Source of the DNA: Pseudomonadota bacterium
Lineage (GTDB): Bacteria > Pseudomonadota > Alphaproteobacteria > Rickettsiales > SXRF01
Direction of reading: 5' to 3'
NCBI GenBank assembly: GCA_028873525.1
Contig: JAGWIM010000006.1
Location: 1 to 45,234, forward strand
DNA length: 45,234 bases
The position numbers and the translations under genes are program-made. Shown one piece after another: positions 17,460-26,526 of the stretch (within the stretch, counting starts at the first letter, position 1; every line of letters starts with the position of its first letter). The notes below the pieces were generated by a model. That model saw only the letters and a program-made list of their open reading frames with translations. It searched no databases and was not told where the DNA came from.

Positions 17460-18278
17460 ATGATGCTGGTCGATTCACATTGCCACCTTAACTTTTCTGA
17501 TTTTAAGGAGGATATTAAGGATGTTATCGCGCGCGCGCGCGTGGCCGGAGTCAGGGTTATGCAGACCATCTGCACGGGAATGGCTGAATTCGATGAAGTG
17601 CTTGGCATCGCTGAAAAATATGAGAATATCTACTGCTCGGTCGGCGTGCATCCCAATGATTCAGGAAAGACAGAAATTGTTCTTTCAGAAAAACTTATAG
17701 AAAAAACATTGCACCCGAAGGTTATCGGCATCGGCGAGACCGGGCTGGATTACCATTATTTCCCTTCGTCAAAACCTCAGGGGACAAGTGATAAAAGTGA
17801 CCGTGAATCGCAGAAAAACAGCTTTATTCAGCATATTGCGGCGGCACGCAAAACCGGCTTGCCGCTGATCGTTCATACCCGTGACGCCGACGAGGATACG
17901 GTGCATATCCTGAAGCAGGAGATGGCCAAAGGCGCCTTCAAAGGCTTAATTCATTGCTTTACATCTTCAAAATATCTTGCTGAACAGATGATAGAATTAG
18001 GACTATATATTTCTGTTTCCGGGATCATTTCCTTCAAGAACGCGCAGGACATTCGAGATACCGTTTCAGGGTTGCCGATCAATCGGTTGCTGGTGGAAAC
18101 GGATGCGCCGTATCTCGCGCCGGCGCCCCATCGGGGAAAACGAAATGAACCATCATTTGTTATGTACACCAACAAGGTACTGGCGGAGCTTAAGGGCATC
18201 TCAGAGGATGAATCTGCGCGCGCGACGACGGAGAATTTCTTCCGGTTGTTCAACAAAGCCAAACCGTGCTATGATTGA
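17460..18278 (+). CDS. TatD family metal-dependent hydrolase
   Basis: TIM-barrel amidohydrolase-like nuclease family. Metal-binding signatures are DSHCHLNF (residues 5-12), GETGLDYHY, HTRDADEDT, HCFTSS and ETDAPYLAP near the end. Members have 3'-5' exonuclease activity on DNA or RNA; the exact role here is not settled. Length 272 is typical. GAGAGAG precedes the ATGATG start; either ATG could be used. An AT-rich hairpin at 18368-18400 may end the operon. Confidence 0.92.
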   Translation: MMLVDSHCHLNFSDFKEDIKDVIARARVAGVRVMQTICTGMAEFDEVLGIAEKYENIYCSVGVHPNDSGKTEIVLSEKLIEKTLHPKVIGIGETGLDYHYFPSSKPQGTSDKSDRESQKNSFIQHIAAARKTGLPLIVHTRDADEDTVHILKQEMAKGAFKGLIHCFTSSKYLAEQMIELGLYISVSGIISFKNAQDIRDTVSGLPINRLLVETDAPYLAPAPHRGKRNEPSFVMYTNKVLAELKGISEDESARATTENFFRLFNKAKPCYD

Positions 18279-18367
18279 GCCGAATAATGTTAAAATAAAT
18301 AGGAAAAAAATGGCGGAAAACCACGAAATAATTCAAAAATAAAGCCCAGAAAATAGCAAAAAAACAG

Positions 18368-18400
18368 GAAGAAAATAGCCTACGGACATCTATTTTTTCC
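18368..18400 (+). terminator. AT-rich hairpin, possible terminator after tatD
   Basis: GAAAATAG and CTATTTTTTC pair around an 11-base loop, with T residues in the 3' arm. It lies in an A/T-rich 150-base gap between tatD and the next gene. The stem is weak, so the call is tentative. The rest of the gap, rich in A and T, shows no other clear element. Confidence 0.4.
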
Positions 18401-18428
18401 ATAATATATATTATACGATAATAACGCC

Positions 18429-19187
18429 ATGACGATACCGATAGAAGAACTGCTCACCGTCCTCTGCCCCGGCGCATCGTCGGCGCGCAGCGCCGATCTG
18501 CAGAAGGCTTATCTCATACCCGATGTCGCCGGCGCGAAGATGGCTTATGAAGTGCTGACGGCATATGGGTTCGATGCGAAGCTGTACCCGGAAGCAGACG
18601 CGTCGAAACTTTATGTTGCCCTGCCGCCGGCCGGCGACGCCTGGGGGAAAAAATTTTCCGCCGCGCTGGCGCACGCCCGGTCGCTGGCATCCATCCGGCA
18701 GAATCTGGACGGCGTTTCCAGCATGACGTTCGCCAACGCGATCGGCGGCGGCAAACAGCTCGTCATCCAGTTTGCCCCCGCCGCCGCCGAAACCGCCAAA
18801 CCGCCGACTGCGTCACCGCGCGCGGCACCCGTCTTCCTTGAAAAAAAAAATACAGGGACGAATCCGGCCAGGAAGGCAAAAAAGGGCAAAGATTCCTTCA
18901 AGGCACTGTCAGGCCCGGCGGTGGGAAAAACCAGCTATCCCGACGCCCTGTTCGCCGGCAAGCGCGAGGACGGGCTGTGGCGGCAATTTTACCTTTATAC
19001 GCGCGGCAACATTGCCACCGTCACTGCCGCATTTTTCACGTTCGTCATCGTACCGGCGATCATCGCCTTCAGCATTTTTACCCTGACCAAAAGCTTCCTC
19101 TGCCGCGATTTCGCACTGTCGAAGATGCAGGAGAATCATGCCTGGTACTGTGGAACGGATGACGGCAATGCTCCATCGCAAAACTAG
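18429..19187 (+). CDS. Unknown protein with C-terminal membrane segment
   Basis: No family recognised. Residues 1-115 are globular, alpha/beta-like and Ala/Lys-rich. About 118-175 is a Pro/Ala/Lys-rich linker (PTASPRAAPVF, KKNTGTNPARKAKKGK). A hydrophobic anchor (TVTAAFFTFVIVPAIIAFSIF) lies at about 197-217, with a short Cys-containing tail (SFLCRDFALS, HAWYCGTDD). The N-terminus would be cytoplasmic if the positive-inside rule holds. A run of ten A residues at 18841-18850 encodes KK in the linker. The gene overlaps the aroA-cmk start by 50 bases. Confidence 0.65.
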   Translation: MTIPIEELLTVLCPGASSARSADLQKAYLIPDVAGAKMAYEVLTAYGFDAKLYPEADASKLYVALPPAGDAWGKKFSAALAHARSLASIRQNLDGVSSMTFANAIGGGKQLVIQFAPAAAETAKPPTASPRAAPVFLEKKNTGTNPARKAKKGKDSFKALSGPAVGKTSYPDALFAGKREDGLWRQFYLYTRGNIATVTAAFFTFVIVPAIIAFSIFTLTKSFLCRDFALSKMQENHAWYCGTDDGNAPSQN

Positions 19188-21243
19188 CTCCATGCGCTCC
19201 GCCGCCGCCAGCCTCAGGGGCGAAGCCGCCGCGCCGGGGGATAAATCCGTCTCGCACCGCGCGCTGATGCTGTCGTCGCAGGCGCCTGGCGTCACGCGCA
19301 TTTCCGGCCTGCTCGAGGGCGAGGACGTGCTGAATACGGCGAAAGCCTTGCGGTCGCTGGGCGTCACCATCCGGCAGGGAGAGGTATGGGAAACCGAGGG
19401 CGTCGGCATCGGCGGACTGGCCGAGAGCGCCGAGGTGCTGGACATGGGCAATTCCGGCACCAGCACGCGGCTCCTCATGGGGCTGGTCGCCCCCTACCCG
19501 TTTACGACGTTCTTCACCGGCGATGCTTCTTTGAGCAAGCGCCCCATGAAGCGCGTCATCGAACCGCTCGAGCGCATGGGCGCGAAGATTACGGCGCGGC
19601 GCGGACACTTGCCGCTGGCCGTCACCGGCGCGGCGGACATGCTGCCTGCCCGATACCGGCTGCCAGTGCCGTCGGCGCAGGTGAAATCGGCGATCCTGCT
19701 GGCGGGGCTGAATATCGCGGGGAAAACCACCGTCATCGAACCGCAAGCGACGCGCGACCATACCGAAAACATGCTGCGGTTCCTTGGTTTCAAGGTGGAA
19801 GTGAGCACCCTCAGCCACCGGGAAGGGGACGGCGGCGGCCGTGGTGAGCGCCGCCCTCACCCGGAGGGCGGGGGAGACGTAGCCATCAGCATTCATGGCC
19901 ATCAGAGAATTACACCGGCCAATCATGAGATTTACGTGCCGGGCGACCCCTCCTCCGCCGCGTTTCCCGTCGTTGCGGCGCTGCTCTGCAGGGATTCACG
20001 CATCCTTATAAGGAATGTCTGCGTCAATCCCCTGCGCGCCGGACTATTCACGACATTGAAAGAAATGGGCGCGAAGCTGGAATGTAAAAACGAGCGCATG
20101 GTGGGGGGAGAAAAAGTGGCCGACATCACCGCCGAAACCAGCGCGCTGAAAGGCGTCGTCGTGCCCGCCGAACGCGCGCCTTCCATGATTGACGAGTACC
20201 CGATACTTGCGGTGGCCGCCGCCTTTGCCCGGGGCGAAACGGCGATGCACGGGCTTTCGGAACTGCGCGTCAAGGAAAGCGACCGGCTTGCCGCCATCGT
20301 CGAATCGCTTGCAGCCTGCGGGGTTTCCGCCCGCGCCGAGGGCGACAGCCTTTACGTCAAAGGCGGCGATGTGAAAGGCGGCGCAACCATCGCCACGCAT
20401 TTCGACCACCGCATCGCCATGAGTTTCCTCGTGCTCGGCATGGCAAGCAATGACCCGGTGACGGTGGATGATGCCACCGCCATCGCCACCAGTTTTCCCA
20501 ATTTCGTGCAGTTGATGAACGGATTGGGCGCGAAAATAGAGATGCCGGATGTCGGGTGCCAGGCGCCGGATAGGAAAGCGTCTTCCGGCATCCATCCGCT
20601 GGTCATCGCCGTGGATGGCCCGGCCGCCTCCGGCAAAGGTACGCTGGCGCGCAGGCTGGCCGAGCATTTCGGGCTGGATTACCTCGATACCGGAAGCCTG
20701 TACCGCGCGGTGGGCATGAAACTGGTCTATGCCGGCAAGGACCCGCGTGACCGCGCCGCCGCCACCGAAGCGGCGCAGACCATTGACGCCGATGATCTTT
20801 CCAACCCGCGTTTACGGCAAGAGCATATCGGCCAGGCGGCGTCGGTTGTGTCGGCCTTCCCGGAAGTGCGCGAGGCGCTGCTCGAATTCCAGCGCAATTT
20901 CGCCCGCAGCGCCAATGGCGCGGTGCTGGACGGCCGCGATATAGGCACCGTCGTCTGCCCGGAGGCTAATTTCAAGTTCTTCGTCACCGCCACGCTTTAT
21001 GCCCGCGCCAGGCGCCGCCACAAGGAGCTTTCCGGTCAGGGCATCGAGGTGGTGTTCGAGTCGGTGCTTGACGATTTGCGCGAACGCGACGAGCGCGACG
21101 GAAAACGCGCCATCGCCCCCATGAAACCCGCAGGCGACGCCCTCGTCATCGACACCACCGTCTTAGACGCCGGCGAAGTGTTCGAGCGAGCGTGCGGAGT
21201 GGTTGAGAAAAGCAGGGAAGCAGAGAAACAGCACGCCTGTTGA
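19138..21243 (+). CDS. aroA: Fused EPSP synthase and cytidylate kinase (AroA-Cmk)
   Basis: Residues about 15-470 are 5-enolpyruvylshikimate-3-phosphate synthase (shikimate pathway): PGDKSVSHRALMLSS, the NSGTSTRLLMG motif, MKRVIEPLERMGA and the late LRVKESDRLAAI. Residues about 485-701 are a complete CMP kinase: P-loop GPAASGKGTLARRLA, DYLDTGSLYRAV and LDGRDIGTVVCPEA. The join (about residues 467-485, bases 20541-20593) is encoded by a heptad repeat, and another repeat insert sits at about residues 223-246. ATG 19138 has AGGAG upstream; starts at 19159, 19168 and 19192 are possible. Separate aroA and cmk neighbours are the usual alphaproteobacterial arrangement; the fusion is known in betaproteobacteria. 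rpsA, the usual next gene, is absent. Confidence 0.93.
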   Translation: MPGTVERMTAMLHRKTSSMRSAAASLRGEAAAPGDKSVSHRALMLSSQAPGVTRISGLLEGEDVLNTAKALRSLGVTIRQGEVWETEGVGIGGLAESAEVLDMGNSGTSTRLLMGLVAPYPFTTFFTGDASLSKRPMKRVIEPLERMGAKITARRGHLPLAVTGAADMLPARYRLPVPSAQVKSAILLAGLNIAGKTTVIEPQATRDHTENMLRFLGFKVEVSTLSHREGDGGGRGERRPHPEGGGDVAISIHGHQRITPANHEIYVPGDPSSAAFPVVAALLCRDSRILIRNVCVNPLRAGLFTTLKEMGAKLECKNERMVGGEKVADITAETSALKGVVVPAERAPSMIDEYPILAVAAAFARGETAMHGLSELRVKESDRLAAIVESLAACGVSARAEGDSLYVKGGDVKGGATIATHFDHRIAMSFLVLGMASNDPVTVDDATAIATSFPNFVQLMNGLGAKIEMPDVGCQAPDRKASSGIHPLVIAVDGPAASGKGTLARRLAEHFGLDYLDTGSLYRAVGMKLVYAGKDPRDRAAATEAAQTIDADDLSNPRLRQEHIGQAASVVSAFPEVREALLEFQRNFARSANGAVLDGRDIGTVVCPEANFKFFVTATLYARARRRHKELSGQGIEVVFESVLDDLRERDERDGKRAIAPMKPAGDALVIDTTVLDAGEVFERACGVVEKSREAEKQHAC
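19806..19880. repeat. Family D repeat inside the aroA domain
   Basis: A C/G-rich stretch with GCGGCGGCC and GGCGGGGG runs adds about 24 Gly/Arg/Glu-rich residues (DGGGRGERRPHPEGGG) between the conserved strand EVEV-like VEVST and the GPGDPSSAAF-like segment. The frame is kept. Confidence 0.7.
20541..20593. repeat. Family A heptads at the aroA/cmk junction
   Basis: Units such as GATGCCG, GATGTCG and GGTGCCA repeat with 7-base period, and a later TCCGGCATCC can pair with the first copy. It encodes the linker PDVGCQAPDRKASSG between the two enzyme domains. Confidence 0.75.
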
Positions 21244-21340
21244 CACCCTTCACAGTCAAACGGCCGTGCGGGAGCGGCCGGACGCGGCGCGTGATAAAAA
21301 TTTTGCCTTGTCGGCGCTGTCCGGCTATAGTCGCGGCCAT

Positions 21341-22612
21341 ATGAATATGGCCGCTGAACTCATACCCCGCTGGGACGCGCTGACGGCGGCGCTTTCCAGC
21401 CCGTCATTTTATATCGAGATGCTGCTTATCGGCATGAGCCTGTCGCTGGCCTGGGTGCTGGCCGCATGGCTGCGCCGCCGCGTCCAGCAACGCCTGAAAG
21501 CGTTCCCGCCCAAGCATGTTGACAGCGAATTCATTACCAGGCCGATGGCGATGCTTGGCCCGGCGCTGGCGCTGATTTTTCTCAGCGCCGCCAGGCCGTT
21601 TGTCGCGCAGCATGTCGGGGGCGACGGCGACTGGACGGATGCCGTCATCGAAGTATGCGCCGCCTACGCGCTGGCCAAATTCGTGCTGCTGATCGTGCGT
21701 TCGCGGCCGGTGGCGTGGTTTATCGCCGTCGTCATCATGACGGTGGGCATATTGCGCTCTACCGGCTTCATTCATTCCACGGTTTCTTACCTGCGTTCGG
21801 TATCGTTTGACATCGGGCAGTTCCACATCACGATGCTCAATATCGTGCATGCCGTGGTTATCCTGGTGGTGGTGTTCTGGATCGCCGGCGCGTTGTCGCG
21901 GACGCTGGAAAGCTTCCTGCGGCGTACGTCGTCACTGAGTTACAACGCGCGCGAGCTGATCGTCAAATTTTTCCGCATTTTCGTTTATTTCCTGGCGCTG
22001 ATGATCACCTTATCGGCTCTGGGCGTTGATTTAACGGCGTTTGCCGTGTTCGGCGGCGCGCTGGGCGTCGGCATCGGCCTCGGCCTGCAGAAGATCACCG
22101 CCAATTTTGTCAGCGGCATCACGCTGCTGATGGAAAAATCCATCCAGATCGGCGATCTCATCGAGGTCGGCGGTAATACCGGCCGCGTGCGCCACCTCAA
22201 CATACGCTATGCGCTGATTGAAACCTCCGATGGCCGCGAAGTCATGATTCCCAACGAGGAACTGGTTTCGACGCGCGTCACCAACTGGACGCACACCAAC
22301 AATCTCGGACGCATCGACATCACGGTCGGCGTCGCCTATGACAGCGATCCGGCGCGGGTCATCGCGCTGATGACCGAAGCGGCGAACGAGCACCCGCGCT
22401 GCCTGAAATCCGACAAGGACCGCATTCCCGCCTGTTACCTGCGCGAATTCGCCGATAGCAGCCTGAACTTCCTGCTGACATTCTGGGTTGCCGACGTGCG
22501 CGACGGCCGCTTCGCCCCGCAAAGCGACGTGATGATATCCGTCCTGAAGAAATTCCGCGCCGCCGGCATTGATATTCCCTTCCCGCAGCGCGAAGTGCGG
22601 ATGGTAAAGTGA
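21341..22612 (+). CDS. mscS: Small-conductance mechanosensitive channel (MscS family)
   Basis: It releases solutes on hypo-osmotic shock. After several N-terminal membrane segments comes the pore helix region GALGVGIGLGLQKITANFVSG (about residues 241-261), then the cytoplasmic beta domain with EVGGNTGRVRHLNIRYALI and PNEELVSTRVTNWT. ATG 21341 was chosen; the frame upstream of it is repeat-free but lacks family sequence and overlaps aroA-cmk. The 423-residue size is larger than E. coli MscS because of extra N-terminal membrane helices. Confidence 0.92.
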   Translation: MNMAAELIPRWDALTAALSSPSFYIEMLLIGMSLSLAWVLAAWLRRRVQQRLKAFPPKHVDSEFITRPMAMLGPALALIFLSAARPFVAQHVGGDGDWTDAVIEVCAAYALAKFVLLIVRSRPVAWFIAVVIMTVGILRSTGFIHSTVSYLRSVSFDIGQFHITMLNIVHAVVILVVVFWIAGALSRTLESFLRRTSSLSYNARELIVKFFRIFVYFLALMITLSALGVDLTAFAVFGGALGVGIGLGLQKITANFVSGITLLMEKSIQIGDLIEVGGNTGRVRHLNIRYALIETSDGREVMIPNEELVSTRVTNWTHTNNLGRIDITVGVAYDSDPARVIALMTEAANEHPRCLKSDKDRIPACYLREFADSSLNFLLTFWVADVRDGRFAPQSDVMISVLKKFRAAGIDIPFPQREVRMVK

Positions 22613-22640
22613 GGCTACCCAAGACTGTTGAACTTATATA

Positions 22641-23276
22641 TTAGGGGTAGAAGTGAGGGTAGGTCTGTCTGTGCATCAAAGCTTGGTCTGCCTGATATCT
22701 GAGTCTTTGCACATGACTTAATTTTGCAGATGCTTCCCCAGTTTCACTTTGTATTTTGATATCCAAAAGCGCCTGGTTAGCGCCATTTTTAAAATTATCA
22801 GAAGATTTTTTTAATATTGCATTAAGCTCAGCTTTATCGACCCTACTACTATAATCAAGACCGTAGTAATATCCACGATCATATTCAGAATTTTGATCAC
22901 GCGCCTCTTTTTCTCTACGCAGCAGTTCCTGTTTTTTACAATGAACCGCTTGCGCGAGTCCCGCACCAAAATCAGCTACTTCTTGAGGGTTTTTAGAAAT
23001 ATCGGTGAGGTATTTTAATTGTTGTAATACATTATCTGCATTCTGACTCAGTTGCTTATGTGTGTTCTCTCTAGTCATATCATGTGCTCTGTCAGACCAA
23101 CATTGTGTATGTAACTCTGATTCTATCCTCTGTGCAATATCTGATAGTCTCTCCCGTAAATGTTCTCTAGAGATAAGCGTGTTAAAAATAACATCCCCCA
23201 CTTCCGTACCCTTTTTGTACGCAACAGATTTGGTATTGATAATAATTTCCTTATCTTCGATCTTTTTATCACTCAT
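22641..23276 (-). CDS. AT-rich orphan gene, charged protein of unknown function
   Basis: A 211-residue, charged, mostly helical protein; no signal peptide or membrane segment. The body is rich in Lys/Glu/Gln with probable coiled-coil segments (about residues 38-75 and 95-150), and the C-terminus is MHRQTYPHFYP. Base composition is much more AT-rich than the genes around it, and TTA, AAA, AAT and ATA codons are frequent. An AGGAGG site lies five bases upstream of the start at 23276. It occupies a convergent/divergent niche between mscS and methylmalonyl-CoA mutase, consistent with a late-acquired gene. Function unknown. Confidence 0.7.
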   Translation of the reverse strand: MSDKKIEDKEIIINTKSVAYKKGTEVGDVIFNTLISREHLRERLSDIAQRIESELHTQCWSDRAHDMTRENTHKQLSQNADNVLQQLKYLTDISKNPQEVADFGAGLAQAVHCKKQELLRREKEARDQNSEYDRGYYYGLDYSSRVDKAELNAILKKSSDNFKNGANQALLDIKIQSETGEASAKLSHVQRLRYQADQALMHRQTYPHFYP

Positions 23277-23366
23277 AAATTCCTCCTATTACGTTTTTTT
23301 AAGGTAACTATTTCTCAACCTTATCAAGTTATGGTAACGAAGTATTGTGACGTTTTTGTGAATTTT

Positions 23367-23384
23367 TTTAAACAATTGTTTAAA
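23367..23384. promoter_or_regulatory. Perfect 18-base palindrome just before methylmalonyl-CoA mutase
   Basis: TTTAAACAATTGTTTAAA lies seven bases ahead of the mutase ATG (23392). The position suits an operator for a regulator of the mutase or the divergent orphan gene. AT-rich palindromes also arise by chance, so the call is tentative. Confidence 0.4.
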
Positions 23385-23391
23385 ATAAATA

Positions 23392-25545
23392 ATGTCAAAA
23401 TTTTCTCCCAAAACCCTCGCTGACTGGCTAAAGCTGGCGCAGAAAGACGTCGGCGAGGGAAAAACGCCGGATGATTTGACGTGGCGGTCGCCGGAAGGCA
23501 TTGCGGTCAAGCCGCTCTACACGGCGGAGGATATGGAAAATCTTGAATATGTGGATACCCTCCCCGGCTTTGCACCATATGTGCGCGGGCCGCGCGCGAC
23601 GATGTATGCGGTCAGGCCGTGGACGGTGCGGCAGTATGCGGGTTTTTCCACCGCCGAGGAATCCAACGCCTTTTACCGCCGCAACCTGGCGGGCGGGCAG
23701 AAAGGGCTTTCGGTTGCCTTCGACCTGGCGACGCACCGCGGTTATGATTCCGATCATCCGCGCGTCGAGGGCGATGTCGGCAAGGCAGGCGTGGCCATTG
23801 ATTCCGTTGAAGACATGAAAATCCTGTTCGACGGGATACCCCTCAAAGAAATGTCTGTCTCGATGACAATGAACGGCGCGGTGCTGCCGGTTCTGGCGAG
23901 TTACATCGTCGCCGGGTTGGAGCAGGGTGCGAAGCTGGATGAACTTTCCGGCACCATACAGAACGATATTTTAAAAGAATTCATGGTGCGGAATACTTAT
24001 ATTTATCCGCCGGAGCCGTCGATGCGCATTGTGGCAGATATTATTGAATTTACAGCAAAAAACATGCCTAAATTCAATTCGATTTCGATTTCCGGTTATC
24101 ATATGCACGAGGCAGGCGCCACCGCCGTGCAGGAGCTGGCCTACACGATCGCCGACGGCGATGAGTATGTGAAAGCCGCGCTGAGAAAAGGTTTGGATGT
24201 AGACGAGTTCGCGCCGCGTCTGTCGTTCTTCTGGGGCATCGGCATGAATTTTTTCATGGAGATCGCCAAGCTGCGCGCCGGGCGGCTGCTCTGGGCGAAG
24301 ACGATGAGCAAGTATCATCCGAAAAATCCGGTATCGCTTAGCTTGCGCACGCATTGCCAGACGTCCGGCGTGTCGCTCACCGAGAAAGACCCGTATAACA
24401 ACGTCATCCGCACCACCATCGAGGCGCTGGCGGCGGTGCTCGGCGGCACGCAGAGCCTGCATACCAACGCGCTCGACGAGGCCATCGCCCTGCCCACCGA
24501 TTTTTCGGCGCGCATCGCCCGCAACACGCAGCTCGTCATCCAGCATGAGAGCGGCATCACCAAGGTGGTGGATCCGCTGGGCGGCAGTTATTATATCGAA
24601 TCACTGACCGATAGTTTGGTGAAACATGCCGAAGCGCTGATTGCCGAGGTCAATGAAGCGGGCGGCATGATAAAAGCCATCGAGGCCGGGATTCCCAAGC
24701 TGAAAATCGAAGAATCGGCGGCGCGCAAGCAGGCGCGTGCTGATCGCGGCGAGGATGTGATTGTCGGGGTCAATAAATATCAACTCAAAAAAGAAGACCC
24801 GATTGAAATCCTGGACGTCGATAACGCCAAGGTGCGCGAAGGCCAGATAAAGCGGCTGGCCGAGGTCAGAAAAAAACGCGATGAAAAAGCCTGCCAGGCG
24901 GCGCTCTCGGCGCTCACCGACGCGGCGCTCAAGAAAAAAGGCAATCTGCTGGCGCTTGCCATCGGGGCGGCGAAGGCGCGCGCCACCGTCGGGGAGATTT
25001 CATTTGCTTTGGAAAAAATATTCGGGCGCTATAATGCCGAGGTTCGCACCATTTCGGGAGTGTACGGCGCTTTGTATAACGAAGATAACAGCCTGAAACC
25101 CATCCGCGACAAGGTGGCCGCGTTCGCCAAAAACGAAGGCCGCCGCCCGCGCCTGCTCGTCGCCAAAATGGGGCAGGACGGGCATGACCGCGGCGCGAAG
25201 GTTATCGCCACGGCGTTTGCCGATATGGGGTTCGATGTGGACGTGGGCAGCCTGTTCGCCACGCCGGAGGAAGTCGCCCGCCAGGCGATTGAAAACGACG
25301 TGCATCTGGTCGGCGTATCCAGCCACGCCGCCGGGCATAAAACGCTGGTGCCGCAATTAATAGACGCGCTTAAAAAAGCCGGCCGCAAGGATATTTTAGT
25401 GGTGTGCGGCGGCGTGATTCCGGCGCAGGATTATAAATTCCTTGAAAAAGCCGGCGTCGCCGCCATTTTCGGCCCCGGCACCAACATCCCCGAGGCCGCG
25501 GAAAAAGTCCTGGCGCTGGTGGAGAAAAAAAGGAAAGCGGCGTAA
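23392..25545 (+). CDS. scpA: Methylmalonyl-CoA mutase, single-chain, B12-dependent
   Basis: It interconverts (R)-methylmalonyl-CoA and succinyl-CoA with adenosylcobalamin, in propionyl-CoA/odd-chain metabolism. The barrel carries [27 protein letters not shown] (about residues 66-92) and a substrate channel with [13 protein letters not shown]. The C-terminal B12 domain has [15 protein letters not shown], with the cobalt-ligand His in DGHDRG at about residue 597. The 717-residue single chain carries both the catalytic and the B12 domain. meaB follows directly; together with the PHB genes the window supports propionyl-CoA handling (inference). Confidence 0.97.
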   Translation: MSKFSPKTLADWLKLAQKDVGEGKTPDDLTWRSPEGIAVKPLYTAEDMENLEYVDTLPGFAPYVRGPRATMYAVRPWTVRQYAGFSTAEESNAFYRRNLAGGQKGLSVAFDLATHRGYDSDHPRVEGDVGKAGVAIDSVEDMKILFDGIPLKEMSVSMTMNGAVLPVLASYIVAGLEQGAKLDELSGTIQNDILKEFMVRNTYIYPPEPSMRIVADIIEFTAKNMPKFNSISISGYHMHEAGATAVQELAYTIADGDEYVKAALRKGLDVDEFAPRLSFFWGIGMNFFMEIAKLRAGRLLWAKTMSKYHPKNPVSLSLRTHCQTSGVSLTEKDPYNNVIRTTIEALAAVLGGTQSLHTNALDEAIALPTDFSARIARNTQLVIQHESGITKVVDPLGGSYYIESLTDSLVKHAEALIAEVNEAGGMIKAIEAGIPKLKIEESAARKQARADRGEDVIVGVNKYQLKKEDPIEILDVDNAKVREGQIKRLAEVRKKRDEKACQAALSALTDAALKKKGNLLALAIGAAKARATVGEISFALEKIFGRYNAEVRTISGVYGALYNEDNSLKPIRDKVAAFAKNEGRRPRLLVAKMGQDGHDRGAKVIATAFADMGFDVDVGSLFATPEEVARQAIENDVHLVGVSSHAAGHKTLVPQLIDALKKAGRKDILVVCGGVIPAQDYKFLEKAGVAAIFGPGTNIPEAAEKVLALVEKKRKAA

Positions 25546-26526
25546 ATGACAAAGAGCGAATGGATTCCCGCCTCCGCGGGAATGACGGTTTCCCGCACCG
25601 CCCTCGCCCGCGCGATTACGCTTATTGAATCAACGCGCGAGGATCACCAGAAGGAAGCGCAGGCGCTGTTGGCGGAAGTGCTGCCGAAAACCGGCAAGTC
25701 CATCCGCATCGGCATCACCGGTGCGCCGGGCGTCGGCAAATCCACATTTATTGAAGCCTTCGGGCTGCATGTTATCGAAAAAGGCCACAAGGTCGCGGTG
25801 CTTGCCATCGACCCGTCAAGCAGCATTACCGGCGGCTCCATCCTCGGCGATAAAACGCGCATGGCAAAACTGGCGCAAAACGAAAATGCCTATATCCGCC
25901 CCTCGCCCGCGTCCGGCTCGCTGGGCGGCGTGGCGCGCCGCACCCGCGAAGCCATGCTGCTGTGCGAAGCGGCGGGCTATGACGTCATCATTGTTGAAAC
26001 GGTCGGCGTCGGGCAGAGCGAAACCGAAGTCGCCGACATGGTGGACATGTTCGTGCTGCTGCTGCTTCCCGGCAGCGGCGATGAATTGCAGGGCATCAAA
26101 AAAGGCATCGTCGAGCTGGCCGACCTCATCATCGTCAACAAGGCGGATGGCGACCTGAAAGCGCAGGCCAGGCGCGTGCGATCTGATTACGCCGGCGCCC
26201 TGAAGATATTGCGCACCGCCGGCGAGCATTGGCAACCGAAAGTCGTTACCTGTTCGGCGCTGTATGGCGAAGGCATGGATGCCATCTGGAAAACGGTGCG
26301 GGAATTTTCCGGCATCATGCGCAAAAACGGGCATATGGAAAACCGGCGGGCGCATCAGGCCGCCGCCTGGATGTGGAAGGAAATCCGCGAAACGCTGCTG
26401 AGCCGGTTCATGCACCATCCGGGCATCACGGCGCATATCCAGGAAACCGAGAAATCCGTGCTGAAGGGAACCTGTCCCCCCGGCCTTGCCGCCGCAAAGC
26501 TGATACGCATCTTCCTCGATGAATAA
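25546..26526 (+). CDS. meaB: MeaB, chaperone GTPase for methylmalonyl-CoA mutase
   Basis: A G3E family GTPase that loads and protects the mutase cofactor. P-loop GAPGVGKST, DPSSSITGGSILGDKTRM, ETVGVGQSE and NKADGDLK are present. ATG 25546 begins directly after the mutase stop. The first 12 residues (MTKSEWIPASAG) are encoded by family B palindrome 25561-25588; ATG 25582, inside the same repeat, could be the start instead. Family sequence begins around SRTALARAITLIESTR, so either works. Confidence 0.94.
   Translation: MTKSEWIPASAGMTVSRTALARAITLIESTREDHQKEAQALLAEVLPKTGKSIRIGITGAPGVGKSTFIEAFGLHVIEKGHKVAVLAIDPSSSITGGSILGDKTRMAKLAQNENAYIRPSPASGSLGGVARRTREAMLLCEAAGYDVIIVETVGVGQSETEVADMVDMFVLLLLPGSGDELQGIKKGIVELADLIIVNKADGDLKAQARRVRSDYAGALKILRTAGEHWQPKVVTCSALYGEGMDAIWKTVREFSGIMRKNGHMENRRAHQAAAWMWKEIRETLLSRFMHHPGITAHIQETEKSVLKGTCPPGLAAAKLIRIFLDE
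25561..25588. repeat. Family B palindrome at the start of meaB
   Basis: ATTCCCGCCTCCGCGGGAAT with TGG before and GACGG after. One base differs from the copy at 9603. It adds WIPASAGM to the start of MeaB, and the ATG inside it is a possible start. Confidence 0.9.

Noticed and set aside
18279-18428. Small RNA or additional gene in the AT-rich gap after tatD
   Set aside because: Frames are short and lack ribosome-binding sites; apart from the weak hairpin nothing structured was seen.
25546-25590. Insertion-sequence end at the start of meaB
   Set aside because: Only the short palindrome is present; no transposase, terminal repeats or target-site duplication was seen.
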